Positions 1-8,434 of a stretch of 64,000 bases of DNA are shown here, one piece after another. The notes under the pieces were generated by a model. The model saw only the letters and a program-made list of their open reading frames with translations, searched no databases and was not told the origin of the DNA. The position numbers and the translations under genes are program-made. Numbering within the stretch: position 1 is the stretch's first letter; each line of letters opens with the position of its first letter. Location: NCBI GenBank assembly GCA_965215765.1, contig OZ244118.1, forward strand, positions 2,666,001 through 2,730,000. The letters run 5' to 3'. Source of the stretch: G965212025 sp965215765 (GTDB taxonomy: Bacteria > Pseudomonadota > Gammaproteobacteria > Poriferisulfidales > Oxydemutatoraceae).

Positions 1-929
1 CGGGCGCGCTCCTCAAGCACCAGGAGTCTGTTGCCTTCCTCGTCCGTACGGCAGGCCTCAATCGCCATCCCGAAGTGCCGAACCACGCTGTTAAAAAGCC
101 CGGACAGTTCTTTCCTTCTGGTAAAAAGTGCTTCATGCAGATACAGGCTACACACACCAATCAACACGCCTTGCGAGCGCATTGGCAACACCAGCCTGGA
201 ATGCTGCTCGTTACTCTGGAGGTAGGGGCTGTCCCAAGGCAGAAACAGGCAACTTTCGCTTTCCGTGAACTCACCTCTGGAAGCCAGCCTCATCATGTGA
301 CCATCACCCACATTTTTGCGAATGATGAGGCGATCAAGCCCCAGCACATCATCGAGAGTCCTCAGCATGCTTGACAGTAATTCATTCAACCCACGTCTCG
401 TGCTGATGCTGGTCACCAAGTCATACATCATGGCAAGAAAGCGGGTCTTTTCCGCCACATGTTCCATGTAAGTACCAATCCGCTCAGAATCATCTTTGGT
501 TTGCGATTCCAGCATTTCTCCCATGGTGTTGAGATCGTCTTCCAGCCTGGGGATTACTTCGTTGCCTTTCTGCACAGGCAGGCGTGCAGAAAGTTCTCCA
601 GCGTGTATTTTCATCAGCCAGTCGCGCACACGGTGAGCAGGCTCAAACAGGTCTCGCGCCAACAAATAGCCAAATGCTGACAAGGTGGCGAAAAGTGCCA
701 CCACAAGAAAAGATTGCAGCGGGAAAGAAAGAAAGAAATTTTCGCTTCCCCCAACTGGCACTTGCGGCCAGAAAACCAGCGAGGCAGCTAACAGCAACAA
801 AAGCACCAGCATCACTGCATACAACAACCAACCTCGCCACAAGTCCGTTCGCCGCCAGATTTTGCCGCTATGTACACCCGTTGATACCTCGGGATCTGCT
901 ATTGATGGCGTGTCACTTTGATTCATCAT
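1..929 (-). CDS. NarX-like sensor histidine kinase, N-terminal part (runs off the left edge)
   Basis: Reverse-strand reading from an ATG at 929 (a second ATG lies at 926) stays open to the window edge. The protein starts with a short polar stretch, then a hydrophobic segment (about residues 35-55), a short periplasmic piece ending near SENFFLSFP, a second membrane segment, a HAMP-like region (LARDLFEPAHRVRDWLMKIH) and a GAF-like domain (about residues 130-295). The last visible residues, LLVLEERAR, match the start of the NarX-type phosphoacceptor region (EERA.IARELHD), so the His box and ATPase domain should lie to the left. I infer a membrane sensor kinase of the HisKA_3/NarX class, normally paired with a LuxR-type regulator. 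It is divergent from aceE. The kinase domain itself is not visible. Confidence 0.7.
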   Translation of the reverse strand, partial: MMNQSDTPSIADPEVSTGVHSGKIWRRTDLWRGWLLYAVMLVLLLLLAASLVFWPQVPVGGSENFFLSFPLQSFLVVALFATLSAFGYLLARDLFEPAHRVRDWLMKIHAGELSARLPVQKGNEVIPRLEDDLNTMGEMLESQTKDDSERIGTYMEHVAEKTRFLAMMYDLVTSISTRRGLNELLSSMLRTLDDVLGLDRLIIRKNVGDGHMMRLASRGEFTESESCLFLPWDSPYLQSNEQHSRLVLPMRSQGVLIGVCSLYLHEALFTRRKELSGLFNSVVRHFGMAIEACRTDEEGNRLLVLEERA

Positions 930-1279
930 GTAGGCTATTTCCAGATCTCAGGTCAAGAATATACATGGAAACACGGGGAATGCAAAAAAAACACGGGCTT
1001 CTCTCGCCGCACAGCATTGCACCCACAGAAACACTCGCCTCAAGTTCTCCACTTGCGTAGCGTGTTGCAACACGTTAACTTTAAGCACAAACTTGGCGTG
1101 AAAATACCGGAGTAACAAATTGTCAAACAGCACCACAAACCATCCCCGTACCGTCGTGAGCAGGACGGAGACACAGGCAGGTTGTTTCACAATCAGAAGC
1201 CGTCAGGAATAGCGTGGGATGCCTCCCACAGTTCCCGGGGTTTTGAAGTCACAAGCCAGGCAAGCACCGCAGAATCATC
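930..1279. other. Intergenic region between divergent sensor kinase and aceE
   Basis: About 350 bases without a convincing gene; the small reading frames here have no ribosome binding site and no recognisable product. It should hold the promoters of both flanking genes. I could not pick a confident -35/-10 pair and saw no clear PdhR-type operator. The one distinct element is the perfect palindrome at 1061-1074. Confidence 0.5.
1061..1074. promoter_or_regulatory. Perfect 14-bp palindrome, candidate operator
   Basis: CGTGTTGCAACACG reads the same on both strands. It sits about 200 bases upstream of aceE and 130 bases upstream of the divergent kinase, a typical place for a dimeric regulator site. 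No known consensus was matched, so the regulator is unknown. Confidence 0.35.
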
Positions 1280-3940
1280 GTGAAGCAGGAAGATCAGGAT
1301 CCGCTTGAAACGCAGGAGTGGCTGGATTCTCTGGAATCTCTGGTTGACAGGGCGGGTACCGGACGTGCCCACTACCTGTTGCAAAAGATGCTTGAGCATT
1401 CCCGGCGCCTCGGCACAAATCTGCCTTGGCAGGCGAATACCGCTTATCTGAACACAATACCGCCCGGTCGTCAGCCACCCATGCCGGGTGACCCTGCCAT
1501 TGAACAGAGGATCCGCGCCATCACCAGGTGGAACGCAGCCATGATGGTGGTACGGGCAAACAAAAAAAATCCCGGAATCGGTGGGCATATCGCCACTTTC
1601 GCGTCTGCCGCGACACTCTACGACGTCGGCTTCAACCACTTTTTCAAAGCTCCCAATGCAAAGCACGCTGGCGATCTGGTCTTTATTCAAGGGCATTCTG
1701 CTCCCGGCATTTATGCCCGTGCATTTCTTGAAGGCCGGTTTGACGAAGCAACGCTGGATCGCTTTCGTTGTGAAACAAACGGACAGGGGCTGTCGTCCTA
1801 CCCCCATCCTCGCTTGATGCCTGAGTTTTGGCAGTTCCCGACCGTTTCAATGGGGCTCGGGCCCATCATGTCCATATATCAGGCGCGGTTTATGAAATAC
1901 CTGGATGACAGAAAGTTGTTAGGCAGCAAGGGGCGAAAAATATGGGCGTTCATGGGCGACGGAGAAATGGATGAGCCTGAATCACTTGGTTGCATATCGC
2001 TTGCCGGCAGGGAAAAACTTGACAATCTCATTTTTGTCGTGAACTGCAATCTCCAACGCCTGGACGGACCGGTGCGCGGCAACAGCAAAATTATCCAGGA
2101 ACTGGAATCTGTCTTCCTTGGTGCCAGATGGAATGTCATAAAAATCATTTGGGGCTCGTATTGGGATCCCTTGCTTGCCAAAGACTCCCAAGGTCTTTTA
2201 CTCAAGCGCATGGAAGAGGCGGTAGATGGCGATTTTCAAAACTACAAGGCTCGTGACGGAGCGTATACGCGCGAGCACTTTTTCGGAAAATATCCCGAGT
2301 TGAAAGCCATGGTGGCAACGATGACTGACCAGGACATCTGGCGATTAAATCGCGGTGGCCACGATCCGCACAAAGTCTATGCCGCGTATCTCGAAGCCTA
2401 CAATCACCGTGGGCAGCCAACCGTCATACTGGCGAAAACCGTCAAGGGCTATGGCATGGGAGAGTCCGGCGAGGGCGCAAACAAGTCGCATCAGCAGAAA
2501 AAAATGGGACATGACGCGCTGCTTGCTATGCGCGATCGCTTTGGCTTGCCGCTCACAGACAAGCAAATTAACAACCTGGAATACCTGAAGCTGTCCAAGG
2601 ACAGCAAAGAATTCCGCTACCTCAAGGAAAGACGTGATCAGCTGGGTGGTTGGGCACCCAGAAGGCAGCCAAACCACATCGCCCCACCACTGAAGTTGCC
2701 CACGCTGGATATTTTTGCTCCCTTGCTGGCTCCGGAAAACAAACGTGCTTTTTCTACCACCATGGCGTTCATCCGCATCCTGACCTTGCTGTGCCGTGAC
2801 GCCCAAATCGGCAAACATATCGTTCCCATCGTTCCCGATGAAGCGCGCACCTTCGGCATGGAAGGCCTGTTCAGAACGCTGGGGATCTATTCCTCAGTGG
2901 GGCAGCTGTATCAGCCGCAGGACATTGACCAGATCATGTTTTACAAAGAAGACAAGTCGGGACAAATCCTCGAAGAAGCGATTTGCGAAGCCGGGGCTTT
3001 CTCATCATGGCTTGCCAGCGCGACTTCCGCCGGAACGCACGGCATCGAAACCGTCCCCCTTTACATTTTCTATTCCATGTTCGGGTTTCAGCGCATTGGC
3101 GACCTGGCGTGGGCGGGCGGCGACATGGGAGCGCGTGGATTCCTCATCGGTGGTACCGCCGGGCGCACGACTCTGGCAGGAGAGGGGCTCCAACACCAGG
3201 ACGGACATAGCCACGTTTTTTCTGCCGCCTACCCCAGCTGTATCTCTTACGACCCTTGCTACGCTTACGAACTGGCAGTCATTATTCATTACGGTCTGGA
3301 AAGAATGTTTCAGAATCGGGATGAAGTCTTCTTCTATTTGACAACCACCAACGAGAATTACGAGCATCCGCCGCTGCCGGAAAACGCGAAGGAAGGAATT
3401 CGCAAGGGCATGTATCTTTTGCAAAAAAACACGCTGAAAGCCCGTCCTGCAGTGCGCCTGTTGGCGAGCGGCGCTATTTTGCGGGAAGCGATCAAAGCAG
3501 CTGGGATTCTCGCCGAAGACTGGGGTGTCGGTGCTGAGGTCTGGAGCGTCACCAGTTTTACAGAGTTGCGGCGTGAGGCCATGGCAACCGCCCGCCATAA
3601 CAGACTGCTCCCGGATCAGAAAGTGCGTCTCTCATATCTCACTCAGTGCCTTGGCGGTTGCGACGCTCCAATCGTTGCCATATCCGATTACATGAGCTTG
3701 TACGCAGACCAGATCTGCCCTTTCACTGAAGCACCTTTCCAGGCACTCGGAACCGACGGCTTCGGACGTTCCGACACCCGTGAAGCCTTGCGTGCCTTTT
3801 TTGAGGTCAACTGTCACCATATTGCCGTAGCTGCCCTGCATGGACTGGCCGAGAACAACCAAGTCGAACGCAAGCTGGTCAGCGAGGCTATTGCCAAGTA
3901 CGAACTGGATCCTGACACCATCCACTCGCAAAGCCGATGA
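1280..3940 (+). CDS. aceE: Pyruvate dehydrogenase E1 component (homodimeric type)
   Basis: E1 of the pyruvate dehydrogenase complex: thiamine diphosphate-dependent decarboxylation of pyruvate and transfer of the acetyl group to the lipoyl arm of AceF, in the cytoplasm. The 886 residues match the usual length of the single-chain E1 of Gammaproteobacteria. The ThDP motif is visible as GDGEMDEPE near residue 225 ending in NCNLQRLDGP near 255, and further family blocks follow (RNGGHDP-like RGGHDPHK, DEARTFGMEGLFR, GFQRIGDLAW, GTDGFGRSD near the C terminus). The start is a GTG; its N terminus (DPLETQEWLDSLESL) aligns with the usual start of AceE, but no good Shine-Dalgarno is seen. It is followed 60 bases later by aceF. 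Confidence 0.96.
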   Translation: MKQEDQDPLETQEWLDSLESLVDRAGTGRAHYLLQKMLEHSRRLGTNLPWQANTAYLNTIPPGRQPPMPGDPAIEQRIRAITRWNAAMMVVRANKKNPGIGGHIATFASAATLYDVGFNHFFKAPNAKHAGDLVFIQGHSAPGIYARAFLEGRFDEATLDRFRCETNGQGLSSYPHPRLMPEFWQFPTVSMGLGPIMSIYQARFMKYLDDRKLLGSKGRKIWAFMGDGEMDEPESLGCISLAGREKLDNLIFVVNCNLQRLDGPVRGNSKIIQELESVFLGARWNVIKIIWGSYWDPLLAKDSQGLLLKRMEEAVDGDFQNYKARDGAYTREHFFGKYPELKAMVATMTDQDIWRLNRGGHDPHKVYAAYLEAYNHRGQPTVILAKTVKGYGMGESGEGANKSHQQKKMGHDALLAMRDRFGLPLTDKQINNLEYLKLSKDSKEFRYLKERRDQLGGWAPRRQPNHIAPPLKLPTLDIFAPLLAPENKRAFSTTMAFIRILTLLCRDAQIGKHIVPIVPDEARTFGMEGLFRTLGIYSSVGQLYQPQDIDQIMFYKEDKSGQILEEAICEAGAFSSWLASATSAGTHGIETVPLYIFYSMFGFQRIGDLAWAGGDMGARGFLIGGTAGRTTLAGEGLQHQDGHSHVFSAAYPSCISYDPCYAYELAVIIHYGLERMFQNRDEVFFYLTTTNENYEHPPLPENAKEGIRKGMYLLQKNTLKARPAVRLLASGAILREAIKAAGILAEDWGVGAEVWSVTSFTELRREAMATARHNRLLPDQKVRLSYLTQCLGGCDAPIVAISDYMSLYADQICPFTEAPFQALGTDGFGRSDTREALRAFFEVNCHHIAVAALHGLAENNQVERKLVSEAIAKYELDPDTIHSQSR

Positions 3941-4000
3941 AAAGCTGGTGAGCAAGTTCCGCTCGCTCCAAGGCACACGCCACCTTGAGAGGTTCCCGAG

Positions 4001-5281
4001 ATGAGACACGAGATACGCGTACCTGACCTGGAAGATTTCGATGCCGTGGAAGTCATTGAGCTCTTGATGAAGCCGGGCGACTCTGTGGCTGTGGATGATT
4101 CCATTTTGACCATAGAAAGCGACAAGGCAGCCATGGAAATTCCGTCTCCGGTCAGCGGGAAAATCGCGGAGATTCTGGTTCGGATTGGAGAGCAGGTTAC
4201 GGAAGGACATTTGCTCGCCGTGGTTGAAAGCGTTAAAGACGAGGATATACAGCTTGAAAAAACGCCGGTCGCCAGCAGTGAAACCCCGGCTCAGTCGGCT
4301 TCCCCCGAGGCACCATTACAAAAACCCGAACCCAAGCCCGGTACTCCGCCCCGCCCTGCTCTGCCGAAGATGACACCGCCGTCCGAAACGCGAAAACCAC
4401 ACGCCAGCCCGTCCGTACGCCGGTTCGCCCGTGAACTGAACGTGGATCTTGCGCAGGTCAGCGGCAGTGGCTCCAAAAAGCGTATTCTCAAAGAAGACGT
4501 CAAGTCCTTCGTGAAGGCGATGCTCAGTCATCAGAAGCCTGCACCTTACCCGGCGAGCGAAAAACAAATTGATTTTTCCCGCTTTGGGGAAATCAAAACG
4601 CTGAAGCTGAAACGCATACAGCGCGTCACGGCGACAAAAATGAAGCAAGCGTGGCTGACCATCCCGCACGTGACGCAACACGACGAAGCAGACGTGGAGG
4701 CACTGGAAACACTGCGGAAATCCATGCAGGCCAAAGCGGAGCAGGAACGTTTGAAACTGACCGTTCTGCCTTTCCTGATCAAGGCACTGGCCATGACCGC
4801 AACGGTGTTCCCCAAATTTCTCTCATCCCTGAATGAGGCAACCATGACCCTCACGATGAAACAGTATTGCCACATCGGGATTGCTGTTGACACCCCGCAG
4901 GGTCTGGTGCGGCCGGTGTTGAAAAACGCAGACCAGAAAAGCATTTTTGAAATTGCCGGAGAGCTGTCTGAACTGAGTGAACGGGCTCGCAACAGCTCAC
5001 TCAGGCTTACGGATATCGAGGGGGGATGTATCTCGATCACCAGCCTCGGAAACATCGGCGGTACTTCCTTTACTCCAATCGTGGTGCCATCAGAAGTCGC
5101 GGTTCTCGGCATTTCGCGGATTTTTGTAAAACCAGTCTGGGACGGGGAACGCTTCGTCCCGCGCAGAAGCTTGCCATTGGATCTCAGCTATGACCACCGT
5201 GTCATCAATGGTGCCGATGCTGCGCGATTCCTCGTTCATTTTTGCCGATTGCTGGGCGACCCGACGAAGTTGTCTTTGTGA
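4001..5281 (+). CDS. aceF: Dihydrolipoamide acetyltransferase, E2 of pyruvate dehydrogenase, single lipoyl domain
   Basis: E2 core of the pyruvate dehydrogenase complex, which passes the acetyl group from AceE to CoA. Order of domains: one lipoyl domain (residues 1-76, lipoylated Lys expected at 42 in ESDKAAME), a Pro/Ala-rich linker (about 90-130), a peripheral subunit-binding domain (about 137-172, SVRRFARELNVDL), a second linker, and the catalytic domain with the active-site SYDHRVINGADAARF near residue 397. The Escherichia coli protein has three lipoyl domains; here there is one, giving 426 residues. The gene overlaps the start of lpdA and is surely co-transcribed with aceE and lpdA. Confidence 0.96.
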   Translation: MRHEIRVPDLEDFDAVEVIELLMKPGDSVAVDDSILTIESDKAAMEIPSPVSGKIAEILVRIGEQVTEGHLLAVVESVKDEDIQLEKTPVASSETPAQSASPEAPLQKPEPKPGTPPRPALPKMTPPSETRKPHASPSVRRFARELNVDLAQVSGSGSKKRILKEDVKSFVKAMLSHQKPAPYPASEKQIDFSRFGEIKTLKLKRIQRVTATKMKQAWLTIPHVTQHDEADVEALETLRKSMQAKAEQERLKLTVLPFLIKALAMTATVFPKFLSSLNEATMTLTMKQYCHIGIAVDTPQGLVRPVLKNADQKSIFEIAGELSELSERARNSSLRLTDIEGGCISITSLGNIGGTSFTPIVVPSEVAVLGISRIFVKPVWDGERFVPRRSLPLDLSYDHRVINGADAARFLVHFCRLLGDPTKLSL

Positions 5282-6684
5282 CCGCGCGCGAAACACAACT
5301 CGTGGTTCTTGGTGGCGGGCCTGGCGGTTATAGCGCGGCGTTTCGCGCTGCTGACCTGGGTGTGGACACCATCATCGTGGAGCGTTACCGGCAACTCGGT
5401 GGGGTGTGTCTGAACATGGGGTGCATTCCGTCCAAGACGCTTTTGCATGTCGCCCGCGTTATCACGGAATGTAAAGAACTCGGTGCTTTTGGTGTGGACT
5501 TTCAGGAACCCCGCCTGGATCTGGAAAAATTGCACGAGCGGAACAACGTAGTACTGAACCGGCTGGGTGGCGGGCTGTCAAGGCTTGCCAGACAACGGAA
5601 AGTCACTGTCTTGCAAAGCGAGGCTTCTTTTATTTCGCCCACCGAGCTTTCCTGCGTGTCCCCGTCAGGCGAAACGCAAGGCGTGAAGTTCAAAACCGCC
5701 ATCATCGCTTGCGGTTCTCGTCCCTCCACCTTGGGTTTTATGCCAGATGACCCGCGTATCCTCGATTCCACGAGCGCGCTTGATATCCGCCGCATACCCG
5801 AGCGCCTGCTGATTATTGGCGGCGGCGTGATCGGTCTGGAAATGGCGTGCATCTATGACGCACTCGGCAGCAAAGTCACCGTGCTGGAAGCCTCTGGACA
5901 ATTGCTGCCGGGTTGCGATCCGGACTTGGTCGCCCCCTTGGCAAAACGCATAGAAAGAAGATACGAGAGGGTGTTGACAAACGTAACAGTCACCGCTGTG
6001 GATGCGGAACAGGAGGCGCTCTTTGTTTCCTGGGAAAAGGATGGAGAACAACACAAAGAGAGCTTTGGTGCATTGCTCGTTGCCGTGGGTCGCCTTCCAA
6101 ACAGCGACTTGCTTGGCCTGGAACAGGCAGGGGTAGAGACCACCACAAACGGGTTTATCCCCTGCGATGAACAATTGCGAACCAATATTCCGAATATCCA
6201 TGCCGTCGGCGATGTGACGCCAGGCCCCATGCTCGCGCACCGCGCCATGCACCAAGGCAAAGTTGCTGCCGAGGTCGTGGCAGGGGAAAACCGCTCCTTC
6301 AGACCGTACGCCATCCCCGGAGTCGCTTACACGGATCCGGAAGTCGCCTGGGTGGGATTGAGCGAAAGTGCGGCGAGAACACAAAATATCCCCATTGAAG
6401 TCGGGACATTTCCCTGGGCGGCGAGCGGTCGTGCGCTCGGCATGGCTCGCAGCGAAGGTCTGACAAAAATCATTCGCGAGCCTGACAGCGGTCGTTTGCT
6501 CGGTGCCGGCATCGTTGGCGTCCACGCCGGGGAACTCATTGCCGAACTGACCCATGCGCTGGAAATGGGTGCCGACACGCAAGACCTTGCTCTGACCATT
6601 CACCCGCACCCGACTTTGTCAGAAACAGTTGGCCTCGCCGCAGAGGTCTGCGAAAAGACCATCACTGATCTGCCTCGCGCCTGA
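5278..6684 (+). CDS. lpdA: Dihydrolipoamide dehydrogenase, E3
   Basis: FAD enzyme that reoxidises the dihydrolipoyl arm of AceF with NAD+. Visible features of the 468-residue protein: FAD-binding GGGPGGYSAAFRA near residue 12, redox-active disulfide CLNMGC (44 and 49), NAD-binding IIGGGVIGLEMA near 180, the second FAD motif HAVGDVTPGPMLAHRA, and the C-terminal catalytic HPHPTLSE near 442. I chose the GTG at 5278, which overlaps the aceF stop (GTGA), rather than the TTG at 5242 inside aceF, because the resulting N terminus (MTARETQLVVLGGG) has the family spacing before the FAD motif. The last 60 codons and the downstream spacer are repeated twice more beyond the stop. Confidence 0.96.
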   Translation: MTARETQLVVLGGGPGGYSAAFRAADLGVDTIIVERYRQLGGVCLNMGCIPSKTLLHVARVITECKELGAFGVDFQEPRLDLEKLHERNNVVLNRLGGGLSRLARQRKVTVLQSEASFISPTELSCVSPSGETQGVKFKTAIIACGSRPSTLGFMPDDPRILDSTSALDIRRIPERLLIIGGGVIGLEMACIYDALGSKVTVLEASGQLLPGCDPDLVAPLAKRIERRYERVLTNVTVTAVDAEQEALFVSWEKDGEQHKESFGALLVAVGRLPNSDLLGLEQAGVETTTNGFIPCDEQLRTNIPNIHAVGDVTPGPMLAHRAMHQGKVAAEVVAGENRSFRPYAIPGVAYTDPEVAWVGLSESAARTQNIPIEVGTFPWAASGRALGMARSEGLTKIIREPDSGRLLGAGIVGVHAGELIAELTHALEMGADTQDLALTIHPHPTLSETVGLAAEVCEKTITDLPRA

Positions 6685-7385
6685 ACCACAAGAAGCTGAC
6701 GCAAGCCCTGACCGACCGAGGCTCTTCAAAGAGCGGTCGCTGCAAGCAAGCTGAACCATGAAAGAAACCTGCGTGCCTTGCCGCACCTCAGACAGTTGGT
6801 GCTGGCATCGTTGGTGTCCACGCCGGGGAACTCATTGCCGAACTGACCCACGCGCTGGAAATGGGTGCCGACACGCAAGACCTTGCTCTGACCATTCACC
6901 CGCACCCGACTTTGTCAGAAACGGTTGGTCTCGCCGCAGAGGTCTGCGAAAAGACCATCACTGATCTGCCTCGCGCCTGAACCACAAGAAGCTGACGCAA
7001 GCCCTGACCGACTGAGTCTCTTCAAAGAGCGGTCGCTGCAAGCAAGCTGAACCATCAAGAAACCTGTGTGCCTCGCCGCACCTCAGGCAGCTGGTGCTGG
7101 CATCGTTGGCTCCATGCAGGGGAACTCATTGCCGAACTGACCCACGCGCTGGAAATGGGTGCCGACACGCAAGACCTTGCTCTGACCATTCACCCGCACC
7201 CGACTTTGTCAGAAGCAGTTGGTCTCGCCGCAGAGGTCTGCGAAAAGACCATCACTGATCTGCCTCGCGCCTGAACCACAAGAAGCTGACGCAAGCCCTG
7301 ACCGACCGAGACTCTTCAAAGAGCGGTCGCTGCAAACAAGCTGAACCATGAAAGAAACCTGTGTGCCTTGCCGCACCTCAGACAA
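6502..7385 (+). repeat. Three tandem copies of the lpdA 3' end plus spacer, unit about 296 bp
   Basis: The segment from GGTGCCGGCATCG at 6502 (inside lpdA) through the stop codon and about 115 bases of downstream spacer recurs at 6798 and 7093 with scattered substitutions. The copies encode the last 60 residues of LpdA (GELIAELTHALEMG onward) but are cut off from the rest of the enzyme. The third carries a short open frame (7068-7274) ending exactly like LpdA. Each copy also contains the hairpin seen at 6714-6738. No gene of independent function is evident between 6685 and 7552. Confidence 0.9.
6714..6738 (+). terminator. Hairpin after lpdA, repeated in each duplicate
   Basis: GACCG pairs with CGGTC around an inner CTCT-TCAA-AGAG stem. 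It lies 30 bases after the lpdA stop and is copied near 7012 and 7306. It lacks a clear T tract, so it may be a weak terminator or a processing or stabilising hairpin. Confidence 0.4.
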
Positions 7386-7552
7386 CTAAGGAAACCAAGC
7401 CACCAATGCTTCCTGGTGTAAAATCCGGATTCAGTAATTTGTGGGCTGATTTCACCCCACGTTACAGAGTGTCCATTTCATTCATAGCCTGGAAGGATAT
7501 TCCCAAGCTGTTTGGCTTTAATCTGATTTGGATCTAACAAGGACAAAGGCGC

Positions 7553-8434
7553 GTGCCAAACGCTAAAACATTTCAAGGGCTTATCCAGGCACTGGTCGGC
7601 TACTGGGAAAAACAGGGCTGCGTTGTGATGCAAGCTTATGACTTGCCCGTAGGTGCGGCCACTTTTCACCCAGCCACTTTTTTGCGCTCACTCGGTCCGG
7701 ATCCCTGGCGGTGCGTCTATACACAAGGATGCAGACGCCCAGGCGATGGCCGCTATGGTACGAACCCGAATCGACTGCAGCATTACTACCAGCTCCAAGT
7801 CATGCTGAAACCTTCTCCCGCGAACATGCAAGAGCTGTACCTGGCTTCACTGGAAACAGCAGGATTTGACCGTCTTTGTGAAGACATCCGTTTCGTCAAA
7901 GATGATTGGGAATCTCCCACGCTGGGAGCCACAGGTTACGGATGGGAAGTCTGGATCAACGGCATGGAAGTGAGTCAGTACACGTATTTCCAAAAAGTGG
8001 GAGGGATTGAATGCCGACCAGTCAGCGGGGAAATCAGTTACGGGATCGAGCGTTTGTCAATGCTGATACAAGACAAAAAAAATATCTACGAACTAGACTG
8101 GGGAGCCGGGTTGAACGGCAAGATGCTGACTTACGGAGAAGTGTTTCAGCGCAATGAGCGAGAACAGTCCGCGTATAACTTCGAGTATGCCAACACCAAA
8201 GACTTGCGAGACAGTTTTGATCAATACGAAAAAACCTGTTCCCTGCTCATTGAAAAAGAGCTGGTTTTGCCAGCGTACGAGCAAACGATGCTGGCTTCTC
8301 ATGCTTTCAATTTGCTGGACTCCCGCCACGCGATTTCAGTCACTGAACGCCAACAGTACGTGTTGCGAACGCGCTCCATGGCAAGCAGTGTTGCCAAACT
8401 GTATGACCGCATCAATCGCGAAACATTGTCCTGA
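7553..8434 (+). CDS. glyQ: Glycyl-tRNA synthetase alpha subunit
   Basis: Alpha subunit of the heterotetrameric bacterial-type glycyl-tRNA synthetase; it holds the class II aminoacylation active site that activates glycine. The 293-residue protein begins with the family hallmark FQGLIQALVGYWEKQGCV, followed by QAYDLPVGAATFHPATFL and the motif-2-like region RRPGDGRYGTNPNRLQHYYQ. The GTG at 7553 is preceded by AAGGA at a suitable distance and fits the conserved N terminus. Its stop codon overlaps the ATG of glyS by one base, implying translational coupling and equal production of the two subunits. Confidence 0.97.
   Translation: MPNAKTFQGLIQALVGYWEKQGCVVMQAYDLPVGAATFHPATFLRSLGPDPWRCVYTQGCRRPGDGRYGTNPNRLQHYYQLQVMLKPSPANMQELYLASLETAGFDRLCEDIRFVKDDWESPTLGATGYGWEVWINGMEVSQYTYFQKVGGIECRPVSGEISYGIERLSMLIQDKKNIYELDWGAGLNGKMLTYGEVFQRNEREQSAYNFEYANTKDLRDSFDQYEKTCSLLIEKELVLPAYEQTMLASHAFNLLDSRHAISVTERQQYVLRTRSMASSVAKLYDRINRETLS

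Noticed and set aside
584..1060. 158-residue forward frame at the left edge
   Set aside because: It lies opposite the sensor kinase, which has membrane segments, HAMP and GAF features in the reverse frame; this frame has no such features.
7068..7274. Independent small gene similar to the LpdA C terminus
   Set aside because: It is the third tandem copy of the lpdA tail; only the C-terminal part is present and no ribosome binding site is evident.
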